Shown: positions 1-8,309, counted from the stretch's first letter. The stretch is DNA of 64,000 nucleotides from Varunaivibrio sulfuroxidans (GCF_029318635.1 NZ_CP119676.1:2183001-2247000), one strand, 5' to 3'. Numbers and translations: made by a program. Notes: generated by a model from the letters alone, not told the origin.

Positions 1-667
1 GCGCGGCGCGCTGGAGCAGGCGCGCTCCGTGACGGGGGCGATTTATGATGCCGGGTACGCCAACAGTTCACGGGCCTATGCCGATAATGATTCCCTTGGT
101 TTGACGCCCGGCGCGTACCGAAAAGGCGCCAAAGGCGAGGTCGTACGTTTCGCCTCGGCGCAATCCAGCCTGGGAGAAATCTTCGTCGCCGCCACGGCGC
201 GAGGGGTTTGCATGGTCGAGTTCGCCACGCACGACGTGGGCGTCGAAAAACTGAAGGCGCGCTTTCCGCATGCCCAGTGCGCGCCGGGGGATGCGGCGCT
301 GTCCGATTGGGTGGCGTTGGTGGTGGCGCTGATCGACACCCCCGGACAAAATATCGCACTGCCGCTCGATATTCGCGGCACCGCTTTTCAGGAGCGGGTT
401 TGGCAGGCGCTGGGGCGGATACCGTGCGGCCAGACCGTGAGCTATAGCCGGCTTGCGACGATGATCGGTCAACCCACGGCCGCGCGCGCGGTGGCCCGCG
501 CCTGCGCCACCAACGCCATAGCCGTCGCCGTGCCTTGCCACAGGATTGTGCGGGGTTCGGGCGCGCTCGGCGGCTATCGCTGGGGACTCGAACGCAAACG
601 CGCCCTGATAGAACGTGAAGCGGCGATTCGCACGGGTAAACCGGATGATTCCGGAGGCCGGGACTAA
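1..667 (+). CDS. ada: Ada-type methylated-DNA--[protein]-cysteine S-methyltransferase, 3' part
   Basis: This is the C-terminal part of an Ada-like alkylation repair protein. The reading frame is open from base 2, so the gene starts outside the window and a GTG at 29 is unlikely to be the real start. The first ~45 visible residues match the end of the AraC-type helix-turn-helix of Ada (VTGAIYDAGYANSSRAY, then LGLTPGAYRKG). The rest is the O6-alkylguanine transferase domain, with the acceptor cysteine in VPCHRIV and the preceding segment RGTAFQERVWQALGRIPCG. The family moves the alkyl group from O6-methylguanine to its own cysteine; full Ada proteins also act as activators of the adaptive response. 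The upstream phosphotriester-repair domain cannot be seen, so a protein lacking it remains possible. A hairpin follows the stop. Confidence 0.9.
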   Translation, partial: RGALEQARSVTGAIYDAGYANSSRAYADNDSLGLTPGAYRKGAKGEVVRFASAQSSLGEIFVAATARGVCMVEFATHDVGVEKLKARFPHAQCAPGDAALSDWVALVVALIDTPGQNIALPLDIRGTAFQERVWQALGRIPCGQTVSYSRLATMIGQPTAARAVARACATNAIAVAVPCHRIVRGSGALGGYRWGLERKRALIEREAAIRTGKPDDSGGRD

Positions 668-682
668 GCGGGAACGCGCCTT

Positions 683-710
683 GTTTTTTCGGTGCGGGAG
701 GCGAAAAAAC
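683..710. terminator. Hairpin between convergent genes
   Basis: GTTTTTTCG (683-691) pairs perfectly with CGAAAAAAC (702-710) around a 10-base loop. Because the arms are T-rich and A-rich, the hairpin could end transcription in both directions, between ada and the convergent serine hydrolase pseudogene. Confidence 0.5.
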
Positions 711-2043
711 CTATTTCGGCCCACGCCGTGAAAAGGCCAGCAAATCCTCAAGCGCGGCATCGACATCGTTCATGATTTTCTCGGAACCGGCGTTGGTTGC
801 CAAGATCAAGCCCGTGTCGATCTTGGGACGGATCTCGACGATGGCGTACCAAGCCCCGTTCGACCCATTATGCCAAATGACCGGACCGTCGCCGCCCCAC
901 AGATCTTGCTTAAACACCCAACCGTATCCATAGCCGTTCCGCCCCAAGAGCCATTGCCGAGTACCTGGCTTCGGGGAGTGTAATGTGGCGTATGTTTTCG
1001 CCTTTAGGATGTTGTCCAGGCCCCGTGCGCCTTGGAGGTGGGCCTGGAGATAGAGGGCGAGATCGTGGAGGTTCATGTGAACCGTTCCCGCCGGTCCCAT
1101 CACGGAGGGATTGTCGAAATTTCCCACCGGTTTGAGCTTTCCGGAGTCGGCGTCATCCATATGTCCTTGCGGCTGGCATATGTCCTTGCGGCTGGTCGCG
1201 TGATTGACCGCCGGGTGTTTGCGCGTACCCCGGAGGCCCCAATCCCGCACTGCGCAGGTTTAGCGTGGCGAAAATCTGCCGGCGGATGAGTCGCCCCCAG
1301 CTTTGTCCCGTGGCTTTTTCCACCATCGCCGCGGCAATGAGGTAGCCCAGGTTCGAATAGAGGAATTTTTGCCCCGGTTTCGCGAGCAGGGGGGCATTCA
1401 GGTACTTTTTTGCAATCGAGAGCCGTTGCCGACGCGCCGTTTCGCAATCGACGTATCCACTTTTTTCGTACTTGGCGAAATCCGCGTCGTCCATATTTTC
1501 GGTCAATCCGCTGGTGTGTGAAAGAAGCTGCGAAAGCGTGATCTTCGCGGCCGGATTGCCGTCGGGCGTAAGGACGGGGAAAATATCGGCGATGCTGCTG
1601 TTCCAATCGATTACGCCTTTTTCCACGAGGCGGGCGATCATTGTCGTGGTGATCGATTTCCCGATCGATCCGAGATGTCACGCATCCCCGCGTCGGACAC
1701 GGTCATTCCCGCCAAGCCGACGGACGCCGGACACGGCCAGGGCGCGAATGCGATCGAGGGAGAGGACGACGGCGCCCATCGCCGGCAATCCCAAGGCGAC
1801 GCGTTTCGCGTCGAGCCATTTTTGTAGGGACGGCTGCGCGCACAGGGCCGAGTCCGCCGCGCAAACCAATACGGCGATGGACAACAGCGCGGCCTTGGCG
1901 CGCGCCCAAACGGCGCGGTGGATGACGCCGCCGCGTCGCGCCACGTCGAATTTTCCGAGGCACGGCGAATTTGGCGGGCATGGCGGGCGAAATGGGTCCG
2001 ACAGGGAAAGCGCCGGGATACGAGAGGAAGAACGAGGCGTCAT
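711..2043 (-). pseudogene. Serine hydrolase (beta-lactamase/PBP class C family), two lesions
   Basis: The pieces together form an exported serine hydrolase of the class C beta-lactamase/D-Ala-D-Ala carboxypeptidase family. An N-terminal hydrophobic segment (KAALLSIAVLVCAADSALC) is followed by the S-x-x-K motif (GSIGKSI), a Y-S-N motif (FLYSNLGYLI) and a late H-N-G motif (IWHNGSNGAW), so all catalytic motifs survive. Two lesions break the frame. An in-frame TGA at 1678-1680 comes just before HLGSIGKS, where relatives usually have an aromatic residue, so TGG to TGA is likely. A perfect 19-bp tandem duplication at 1158-1195 shifts the frame by one base; removing one copy joins SRDQPQGHM to DDADSGKLKP. 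Flanking genes use TGA as a normal stop, so recoding is unlikely. The 5' end is uncertain: the frame also has an ATG at 2076. Confidence 0.85.
1158..1195. repeat. 19-bp perfect tandem duplication inside the pseudogene
   Basis: CATATGTCCTTGCGGCTGG occurs at 1158-1176 and again, identically, at 1177-1195. The unit is not a multiple of three and is the direct cause of the frameshift in the serine hydrolase pseudogene. Confidence 0.97.
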
Positions 2044-2044
2044 T

Positions 2045-2074
2045 CGATATGTCCTATGCCGATACGTCCTATGC
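2045..2074. repeat. 15-bp tandem duplication, 14/15 identical
   Basis: CGATATGTCCTATGC (2045-2059) is followed directly by CGATACGTCCTATGC (2060-2074). It lies at or just upstream of the 5' end of the pseudogene, and its unit length keeps the frame. Confidence 0.9.
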
Positions 2075-2104
2075 AATGAAGTCCGACGAAGCCGAACGCG
2101 GTTG

Positions 2105-2710
2105 TCACGGGCCGTCGGGCGGGCGCAAGAAGCGCGTGATCATGATTTTCATGGTCGGCATCAGGGCGGTTGTTCGCAGCGCCGGATCCAAGGACATGCG
2201 TCCGATCGCACCGTCGGCAACGGCGATTAAAATGGTTGCGACGGCCTCGAAATCCAATTGTCCGTCAATCTCGCCGCGCGCGGCCGCGTCGCGCAACGCG
2301 AGGACGAGGGACGCTTTCGTTTCCGCTTCGTTTTGTGCGAACATCGCGGCCACCTTGGGGTTGCGCGACGCCTCGGCGGCCACCTCCAGGGCGATCCGCT
2401 CATAGTTGGGATCGCTTGCTTTTTTAAGCGACGCCCCGAGCATCTTTCCCAAGCTTTTCAAGAAATTCTTGGCCCGGAAAAGTTTGGCGTAATATGTGGC
2501 GTTCTCCTTGCGCTCATCCTCCGCGATGGCCTCGATGATTGCTTCCTTGCTATCGAAATAGCGATAAAGATTGCCGGGACTCATCCCCGCTTCCTTGCAA
2601 ATTTCCTGCATGCTCGCGCGATGAAAGCCGTCGCGGATAAAGCATGAGATCGCGGCCGTTAAAATATGTCGCCGCCGCCGATCCCTAAGCTTCTGATCAA
2701 CCGTTCTCAT
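2105..2710 (-). CDS. TetR/AcrR family transcriptional regulator
   Basis: This is a 201-residue TetR-type repressor. The N-terminal helix-turn-helix spans roughly residues 12-58, with the typical pattern ILTAAISCFIRDGFHRASMQ, then ICKEAGMSPGNLYRYFDSKE. The C-terminal ~140 residues are a divergent helical ligand-binding and dimerisation domain, so the inducer cannot be named. The gene stands alone, divergent from a methyltransferase 646 bp away and upstream of the serine hydrolase pseudogene on the same strand. A 22-bp imperfect palindrome 26 bp before the start codon suggests autoregulation. The decayed hydrolase may once have been its target, which is inference only. Confidence 0.9.
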   Translation of the reverse strand: MRTVDQKLRDRRRRHILTAAISCFIRDGFHRASMQEICKEAGMSPGNLYRYFDSKEAIIEAIAEDERKENATYYAKLFRAKNFLKSLGKMLGASLKKASDPNYERIALEVAAEASRNPKVAAMFAQNEAETKASLVLALRDAAARGEIDGQLDFEAVATILIAVADGAIGRMSLDPALRTTALMPTMKIMITRFLRPPDGP

Positions 2711-3356
2711 GGCGCCTCACCTTTTCCGGTCTATAAAAGAACGATCACTCATTCTTTATTTATTGCCAAAAGAAAACGCCATCAATAATAAAATGAATAG
2801 TCGTTCTCATTTTGGCGCGGTCAAGAAGGGCTGTCAAGGCGGCTTTGGATCTGACGTGGATGCTTACCCGACACTGGAATATCGATGCGACGGGGGCCAT
2901 AACGCGGCTCGTTGGCGATGCGGGGCGCGGTCCTCTTGTCGAAAAACGCATTCAGCCTCTGGCCATGGTCTCTTTGAATTATACCTTTTGACCGCCCGAA
3001 CCGTGGGGAAGCGCGTGGGTTTGGCAAGGAAGGCGGACCATGGGCGTCCGTTTTCGAAGAACGCGAGGCGTACTGCGAATGTACGGATAAAATATCATAA
3101 TACCTTGTTTATAAAATGAAATATCGTGCGTTATGACTTGCGGATTTTGGTTGAAAAATACATCTTTTGAGTTGTTTGAGAAAAAATATAATGACCATTG
3201 GTTTATTTTAGCCAAGAGCCGTGTTAGGGTCCCGACATACTTTCAATACAGGTTCAACGCTGGCGCGCGGCGCCGCATCTTCGCGGTGATGTTTTTTTTG
3301 CGCCGTATTTTTGCGTTTGGCATCATGAACCTGCTGGCGATGCAAGGGAGGAACCT
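2711..3356. other. 646-bp divergent intergenic region
   Basis: Apart from the palindrome at 2736-2757 there is no supported gene. Open frames here have no plausible composition or family match. The part from about 3090 to 3230 is clearly AT-rich (for example AAAAAATATAATGACC near 3181) and probably holds the promoter of the downstream methyltransferase, but no well-spaced -35/-10 pair could be assigned. Confidence 0.5.
2736..2757 (-). promoter_or_regulatory. Probable TetR operator (22-bp imperfect palindrome)
   Basis: On the minus strand the site reads AAAGAATGA-GTGA-TCGTTCTTT. The 9-bp arms match at 8 of 9 positions around a 4-base centre. Size, symmetry and a position 26 bp upstream of the TetR start codon fit an autoregulatory TetR-family operator. 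Confidence 0.6.
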
Positions 3357-4226
3357 ATGAACGCCGAGAAGTCCTACGAAGACATTAACGCATCCAAGGC
3401 GAATATGGACCATATCTACAATCAGTCCGATCCACGCGCTTACTTCAGCGAATTGAAAAAGCTTGATTATGCCATTCCTCAAATCGCCAAGCCGGTTTTT
3501 CAAAAACTGATTCGCTATCTTCAACGTCGCCGGGACGATACGCTTCATGTGTTGGATTTGGGCTGCTCCTACGGGGTCAACGCGGCGTTGCTCAAACACG
3601 AACTCTCCCTGAAAGACCTATATGCCCATTGGGGGCAAAAAAGTTTGACGGAGGCTACGAGCCAAGAAGTCATCGAGAAAGATCAGCGTTTCTTCGCCAA
3701 TTTGGATGCACCCGAAAATATCGAGGTGATCGGACTCGACCAGGCGGAACACGCCATTGAATTTGCCGAAGATATTGGCTTGCTGGATGAAGGCCTGGCG
3801 GTAAACCTCGAAAACGATGCGCTGCCCGCCCAGGCGTGCGAGACGCTGGCTTCGGTCAATCTTGTGACGTCCACCGGCTGCGTTGGTTACGTGACCGAGA
3901 AAAGTTTCGACCAATTGCTTCCGGCGGTAACGCAGGGGCGCCCACCTTGGATCGCCAATTTCGTGCTGAGGATGTTTCCCTTCGACGCCATCGAGGAAAG
4001 CCTGAACGATTGGGGCTATGTCACTGAAAAATTGGAAAGTCGAACCTTTTATCAGCGCCGTTTCGCGACAAAGGACGAGCGTGATCAAGCGCTTGAATCT
4101 ATGACTGAACGCGGTGTCGAGCCTTCGCCGAAAGAACGGGAAGGCCAGCTTCTTGCCGAATTTTACCTGTCGCGCCCGGCGCGGGATGCCGCTGAAATGC
4201 CCATCGAACGGTTATTCCCCGCTTAG
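3357..4226 (+). CDS. SAM-dependent methyltransferase-like protein
   Basis: This is a 289-residue soluble protein with a class I methyltransferase motif I near residue 65 (HVLDLGCSYGVNAALL) and a probable acidic motif further on (IEVIGLDQAEHAIEFAED). The N-terminal ~60 residues are helical and charged. The start is supported by AAGGGAGGAACCT immediately before the ATG. The acceptor substrate cannot be told; proteins of this layout act on small molecules or lipids. It is transcribed alone and ends at a strong hairpin shared with the convergent ectoine regulator. The DLGC signature makes a methyltransferase fold fairly safe, while the specific function is unknown. Confidence 0.7.
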   Translation: MNAEKSYEDINASKANMDHIYNQSDPRAYFSELKKLDYAIPQIAKPVFQKLIRYLQRRRDDTLHVLDLGCSYGVNAALLKHELSLKDLYAHWGQKSLTEATSQEVIEKDQRFFANLDAPENIEVIGLDQAEHAIEFAEDIGLLDEGLAVNLENDALPAQACETLASVNLVTSTGCVGYVTEKSFDQLLPAVTQGRPPWIANFVLRMFPFDAIEESLNDWGYVTEKLESRTFYQRRFATKDERDQALESMTERGVEPSPKEREGQLLAEFYLSRPARDAAEMPIERLFPA

Positions 4227-4239
4227 GCGTATGCGGTTT

Positions 4240-4294
4240 GCCTGCGCTCCCTAAGACGCCACAAGGCGCCGCAAGACGCCGGGGGAGCGCAGGC
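4240..4294. terminator. Bidirectional terminator hairpin with 10-bp repeats in the loop
   Basis: GCCTGCGCTCCC (4240-4251) pairs perfectly with GGGAGCGCAGGC (4283-4294). The 31-base loop consists of three 10-bp units (AAGACGCCAC, AAGGCGCCGC, AAGACGCCGG at 4253-4282). It sits exactly between the stop codons of two convergent genes. Confidence 0.7.
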
Positions 4295-5062
4295 TCAGTC
4301 GGATGGTTCGCCGACGTACATGAGAAGTCTGCCTAGGCCCTCCGATATGTGCTTGCGCCGTAGCTTGCCGACTTTTTTCAAGCAACCGTCTTTGACGGCG
4401 TCGATAATCTCATTGATTTCCCGGTGAAAAATCTTACTTTCCCTGTTCACCTCCTGCTCGGGCATGGCCGTCATCCAGATCCGCGCCGATTGGTAGAACA
4501 GCCGGCGGAGAACGTCTTGCATCGGCTGATTGGCGGTCATTGCGACCAAGGATTCGAAAAAATCGATATTAATTCTGGAAAATTCCCGTTTGGGCGCTTT
4601 CGCCTCGGGAATCATGGCGCATTTTCGGGCGATGGTTTCTATTTTTTTCAGATCGCGCGCGTTGGGTTGGCGTGGCTTAAGCTTGCCGATCAGCGCCGCC
4701 AGTTCCAGGCGTAGGCGATAAACCTCGGCCAGGGCGGCATAATCGACATCGGTGACAAAGGTGCCGACGCCGTGGCGGCTCTGAACCAAACCCTCGCCTT
4801 CGAGGCGGCTGAGGACGCTGCGGATCGGCGTGCGGCTGACGGTAAACTCGCGCGCCAGCGCTTCTTCGGAAAGGCGGGTTCCCGGCGCGTATTCCAGCTG
4901 GCAAATACGGCTGCGAATCTTGAGGTAAATCCGTTCGAAACGTTCCTTCGCCCCGGATCCCCGGCTGTCGGCGTTTCGCGCCGGTCGTTTGGGCGCGTCC
5001 GGCGCGGCGCGCGGTTCAACTCGCTTCAAGGACGGCGCTGAGGAATTGTTTGGTGCGGTCAT
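4295..5062 (-). CDS. GntR-family (FadR/FCD subgroup) regulator of the ectoine locus
   Basis: This 255-residue regulator has a winged helix-turn-helix at about residues 42-108 (LEYAPGTRLSEEALAREF, then VSRTPIRSVLSRLEGEGLVQ) followed by an all-helical FCD ligand-binding domain (AEVYRLRLELAAL onward). It is the last gene of the minus-strand ectoine transport operon; its 5' end overlaps the end of ehuA by 47 bp and no better downstream start was seen. Ectoine loci are usually controlled by EnuR, a GntR/MocR protein with an aminotransferase-like domain. That domain is absent here, so this is a different type of regulator. The palindrome GTTGTATACAAC in the ehu promoter matches operators typical of the FCD subgroup. 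The inducer is probably an ectoine catabolite, by inference. Confidence 0.88.
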   Translation of the reverse strand: MTAPNNSSAPSLKRVEPRAAPDAPKRPARNADSRGSGAKERFERIYLKIRSRICQLEYAPGTRLSEEALAREFTVSRTPIRSVLSRLEGEGLVQSRHGVGTFVTDVDYAALAEVYRLRLELAALIGKLKPRQPNARDLKKIETIARKCAMIPEAKAPKREFSRINIDFFESLVAMTANQPMQDVLRRLFYQSARIWMTAMPEQEVNRESKIFHREINEIIDAVKDGCLKKVGKLRRKHISEGLGRLLMYVGEPSD

Positions 5063-5810
5063 TTTGCGGATCGTTCAATAATTGTTCGGGGCTCCCTTGT
5101 TCGGCGATCTTTCCCTCATAAAAGAAACAGACTCGGTCGGCAAATGCTTTCGCGAAACCCATCTGGTGGGTGACCATCAACATCGTCAGGTCGTGCTCTT
5201 TACCGAGATCGCGAATCACGTGAAGCACCTCGCCGACCAATTCGGGATCGAGCGCCGAGGTGACCTCGTCGAACAGCATCACCTTGGGGCGCATCGCCAA
5301 GGCGCGGGCGATGGCGACGCGCTGTTTTTGTCCACCCGAAAGTTGGCTGGGATAATGTTCCAACTTGTCGCTTAGGCCGACCATATCGAGCAATTCCACG
5401 GCGCGCTCCCGGGCGTCGTCCTTGCGCATGCCAAGCACGGTGACGGGGGCTTCCATGCAGTTTTTCAACGCCGACATGTGGGGGAACAGATTGAAGTGTT
5501 GAAATACCATGCCGATGTTGGCGCGCATGCGCCGTTGATGGGTGCGATTGGCGCGGACAAGGGCGTCGCCGCTCGGCATGTGGGTCAACGGCCCGCCGTT
5601 GACGTAAATCACCCCGTCGTCGATTTCCTCCAACGTCATCAGCATCCGCAGCACCGTGGTTTTTCCCGATCCCGACGGGCCGATGATCGCCACCTTCTCG
5701 CCGTTCGCGACGTCGAGATTAAGATGGTCGAGGACCTTCAAACTGCCATAGCACTTGCTGACGTTCTCAAAACGCACCATCGGGGTTTCAGCGGCGGTGT
5801 CGGCGTTCAT
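5016..5810 (-). CDS. ehuA: Ectoine/5-hydroxyectoine ABC transporter, ATP-binding subunit EhuA
   Basis: This 264-residue ATPase belongs to the polar amino acid importer family. Walker A is GPSGSGKT (residues 44-51), the signature is [14 protein letters not shown] and Walker B with its catalytic glutamate is [13 protein letters not shown]. It powers uptake through EhuC and EhuD with EhuB as binding protein. Its start overlaps the ehuD stop by four bases (ATGA), which indicates translational coupling. Assignment to ectoine rather than a generic amino acid rests on the divergently transcribed eut/doe catabolic genes next door. Confidence 0.9.
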   Translation of the reverse strand: MNADTAAETPMVRFENVSKCYGSLKVLDHLNLDVANGEKVAIIGPSGSGKTTVLRMLMTLEEIDDGVIYVNGGPLTHMPSGDALVRANRTHQRRMRANIGMVFQHFNLFPHMSALKNCMEAPVTVLGMRKDDARERAVELLDMVGLSDKLEHYPSQLSGGQKQRVAIARALAMRPKVMLFDEVTSALDPELVGEVLHVIRDLGKEHDLTMLMVTHQMGFAKAFADRVCFFYEGKIAEQGSPEQLLNDPQNDRTKQFLSAVLEAS

Positions 5811-6481
5811 GGGTGGCCACTCCTTCGGGTTTTGAGGGCATATTCGACGCGGCGGATTAAAGCCGCCGAAATCAAGCTAAAGGCCAGGAAGAAGACTCCG
5901 ACCAGGGTAATCGGTTCGGTGTATTGGAAACTTTCCGATCCCAAAATTTTCGCCGTCTGCATCAACTCCAGGACGGCGATCGCCGAAAGCAGGGGCGTTT
6001 CCTTAAACAGCGCCACCAGATAATTGCCGAGAACCGGCACCATTGGCGGCACCGCCTGGGGGATAATGATATCCTTGAATGTCGTTAGTGGGGACAGATT
6101 AAGCGCGATCGAAGCTTCCCACTGCCCCCGGGGGACGTTTTCCAGTCCGGCGCGATATACTTCCGAGCAATACGTGCTGTAATGAATTCCCAACGCCAGA
6201 ACGCCGGCGAGCATGGCGCTCAGGCTGACGCCGAATTGCGGCAGGACGTAATAGGCGAAAAAGATCTGTATCAGCAGCGGTGTCGAGCGGATCGCCTCGA
6301 TGAAACCGATCGCCGCCCAGCGCAACCACGAAGGGCCGGACATGCGGGCGAGGGCCAAGGCGAGTCCGAGAACGAGGGCGATCATGAAGCCGAGCACCGT
6401 CGCCTCGACGGTAATGATCGACGCTTGACCCAAAATGGGCAGAATTTGCCACGTGTATCCCCAGTCCCAGGAGAAACTCAT
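5807..6481 (-). CDS. ehuD: Ectoine/5-hydroxyectoine ABC transporter, permease EhuD
   Basis: This 224-residue inner-membrane permease is of the HisMQ/GlnP type, with about five transmembrane segments. The EAA loop is visible as EASIALNLSPLTTFKDIIIPQA. The frame is open further upstream, but the ATG at 6481 is chosen because it overlaps the ehuC stop by four bases and gives the usual family length and N-terminus (MSFSWDWGYTWQILP). It pairs with EhuC to form the translocation pore. Ectoine specificity is inferred from the neighbouring catabolic genes. Confidence 0.9.
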   Translation of the reverse strand: MSFSWDWGYTWQILPILGQASIITVEATVLGFMIALVLGLALALARMSGPSWLRWAAIGFIEAIRSTPLLIQIFFAYYVLPQFGVSLSAMLAGVLALGIHYSTYCSEVYRAGLENVPRGQWEASIALNLSPLTTFKDIIIPQAVPPMVPVLGNYLVALFKETPLLSAIAVLELMQTAKILGSESFQYTEPITLVGVFFLAFSLISAALIRRVEYALKTRRSGHP

Positions 6482-7215
6482 CGCTGCGTCCTCGTCTGGC
6501 GCAGCCCGCGTGAAACACGGTGGTCGAGGGCTTTCATCGCGCTGGTGATAAGCAGTGAAATTCCCAGATACATCGCAAGAACAATGGTGAATATTTGGGT
6601 TGTCTTGAGAGTGCTTTGGTTCATTTCCTGAGCCTTGAAGGCGAGATCCGGAAGCGTAATCAGCGAGACCAATGCCGTTGCTTTCAGCAATTCGATAAAC
6701 AGGTTGCCCCAAGGCGGGATCATCGCGACAAAGGCCTGGGGCAGGATGATCCGCCGAAGCGCCTGCATCCGGGTCAGGTTGAGCGCGCGCGAGGCCTCCC
6801 ATTGGCCTCTGGGCACGGCGGCGATGGCGCCGCGAATGACCTCCGCGCCATAGGCGCCGATATTCAGGCCCAGCGCCGTAATGCCCACGGCGAAGGGGGG
6901 CAGGGTGATACCGAATTGCGGCAGCACGAAAAAGAGCCAAAACAACTGCACGAGGGCCGAGGTGCCGCGAAAAATTTCGATATAGGTTATGGCGAGCCAG
7001 CGGATCGGCGCGGGACCGTAAACTTTGGCGATGGCCGCGGTAAGCGCGGCGACGACGGCCAATAGCGCTCCGCCCGATGTAATTTGCACGCTGACCCAGG
7101 CTCCTTGCAGGAGGCCGGGCACGAATTGGCGCAGTCCGGTGAAGTTGAGAACGCCCATGCCGACGGCGAAACCGACGATGGTGACGACGGCCAAGCGGCT
7201 ATGTCCATTGTTCAT
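6478..7215 (-). CDS. ehuC: Ectoine/5-hydroxyectoine ABC transporter, permease EhuC
   Basis: This 245-residue permease is homologous to EhuD. It has about five membrane segments (for example LAVVTIVGFAVGMGVLNF near the N-terminus) and an EAA loop (EASRALNLTRMQALRRIILP). It is separated from ehuB by a 73-bp gap that contains a stable hairpin and overlaps ehuD by four bases. It forms the membrane channel of the importer together with EhuD. Confidence 0.9.
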   Translation of the reverse strand: MNNGHSRLAVVTIVGFAVGMGVLNFTGLRQFVPGLLQGAWVSVQITSGGALLAVVAALTAAIAKVYGPAPIRWLAITYIEIFRGTSALVQLFWLFFVLPQFGITLPPFAVGITALGLNIGAYGAEVIRGAIAAVPRGQWEASRALNLTRMQALRRIILPQAFVAMIPPWGNLFIELLKATALVSLITLPDLAFKAQEMNQSTLKTTQIFTIVLAMYLGISLLITSAMKALDHRVSRGLRQTRTQR

Positions 7216-7252
7216 AATATGTTTGGACCACGATGTTGCTTAAAATCAAGAG

Positions 7253-7282
7253 AGCCGCCGGCCCCGTTTCGAGCCGGCGGCT
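7253..7282 (-). terminator. Intercistronic stem-loop after ehuB
   Basis: AGCCGCCGGC (7253-7262) pairs perfectly with GCCGGCGGCT (7273-7282) around a 10-base loop, between the ehuB stop and the ehuC start. It lacks a clear U-tract. In binding-protein operons such hairpins often protect the upstream mRNA or attenuate read-through, giving more binding protein than permease. Confidence 0.6.
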
Positions 7283-7288
7283 TGGAAA

Positions 7289-8155
7289 TTATTTCCCGGC
7301 GCAAAGCTGGGCCGCCGTATGCTCCGGAAGATTAGTCTTATCGAAGCCGAATTTCTTGACCATGGCCAGATGTTCCGGGGTGCCGATGAAGGTCGCCAAC
7401 TGGGCGTTGACGGCGTCGCGCAAGGCGGTGTCTTCCTTGCGGAAGGCGAACGAGCCTTCGCCTTTGTAAACTTTGCCGTCATGGGTGAAGATGAACGGCG
7501 TCGTGCGCTCGATTTTATCGTTCTTGGCGGCGAGACCCTTCGCCGTCGGTGAGGTCAGCGCGACAGCCGAGGCCCGCCCCGCGAGCACCGCGGCGACGCC
7601 CGACGCGAAGTCCGGCACGATCAGGCGCTGATCGCGCGCGAGGCCCGCCATGTCGGCGTATCCGACCTCGGCGGTGCCGGCGATGAAGGCGACTTTCAGT
7701 TTTTTCTTGACCGCGTCGGCAAACGTATTGATGCCGTCGGGATTGCCCTTTTTAACAATGAACGCCTCGCCGATGCCATAGGTCGGGTTGGCGAAAATGA
7801 CCTGTTTGCAACGTTTCGGCGTGACGTACATGGACGCGACGATGGCGTCGAAGCGCCCGGCCTTGAGGCCCGGGATCAGTGAACCCCACTCGGTAAGCAC
7901 GCCATCAACTTCGTTAACGCCGAGTTTTTTCATGACATGCTTGAACACGCTGGGCGATTCGCCGGTCAATTTGCCGGACGCCGTCGCGTAGGAATATGGC
8001 GCCTCGTTGGCGAAACCGATGCGGATGTAGCCCTGTTTGCGGATTTTTTCCAATGTGTTTTGCGCCTGCGCGCCGGACGCGAGAAACGGCGTGAACGAAA
8101 GCGCGGCGACGATGGCGATGACGCCGCTTACGGCGCGGCGGGTAAACGTAGACAT
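7289..8155 (-). CDS. ehuB: Ectoine/5-hydroxyectoine ABC transporter, substrate-binding protein EhuB
   Basis: This is a 288-residue periplasmic solute-binding protein of SBP family 3. The signal peptide is AVSGVIAIVAALSFTPFLAS followed by GAQAQNT, and the mature part opens with the typical YIRIGFANEAPYSY. The frame is open further upstream, but the ATG at 8155 has a good ribosome site (GGGAGGTTTCTTG before it). It is the first gene of the ehuB-C-D-A-gntR operon and captures ectoine or hydroxyectoine for the EhuCD pore. Its promoter contains a GntR-type palindrome. The aromatic ligand-binding residues were not checked one by one. Confidence 0.9.
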   Translation of the reverse strand: MSTFTRRAVSGVIAIVAALSFTPFLASGAQAQNTLEKIRKQGYIRIGFANEAPYSYATASGKLTGESPSVFKHVMKKLGVNEVDGVLTEWGSLIPGLKAGRFDAIVASMYVTPKRCKQVIFANPTYGIGEAFIVKKGNPDGINTFADAVKKKLKVAFIAGTAEVGYADMAGLARDQRLIVPDFASGVAAVLAGRASAVALTSPTAKGLAAKNDKIERTTPFIFTHDGKVYKGEGSFAFRKEDTALRDAVNAQLATFIGTPEHLAMVKKFGFDKTNLPEHTAAQLCAGK

Positions 8156-8280
8156 CAAGAAACCTCCCTCATTCGAAATGAATGTCCTAATTGGTCCGAA
8201 GAGCGAAAGGCGCGTCCGATACTCCCCATACTCGACGGGCCTCAGGCTTTCGACAGGGCTATACGATGACATCACTGCGC

Positions 8281-8309
8281 ATTAAAATCAACTGTTGTAT
8301 ACAACTCAA
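8281..8309 (-). promoter_or_regulatory. ehu operon promoter with embedded GntR-type operator
   Basis: On the minus strand there is TTGAGT (8304-8309), a spacer of exactly 17 bases and TTTAAT (8281-8286), a good sigma-70-type promoter reading into ehuB. The perfect 12-bp palindrome GTTGTATACAAC (8294-8305) covers part of the -35 box and the spacer, where a bound repressor would block RNA polymerase. TTGTATACAA-like palindromes are typical of FCD-type GntR regulators. It lies about 105 bp before eutB and may also govern that gene. Confidence 0.7.

Noticed and set aside
1678-1680. In-frame TGA in the serine hydrolase as possible selenocysteine or recoded tryptophan
   Set aside because: Other genes here end normally with TGA, no SECIS-like hairpin was seen, and a second frameshifting lesion is present. 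Decay is simpler.
6482-6940. Long N-terminal extension of the ehuD frame
   Set aside because: It is the antisense-like shadow of ehuC in another frame; the ATG at 6481 overlaps the ehuC stop and gives the family length.
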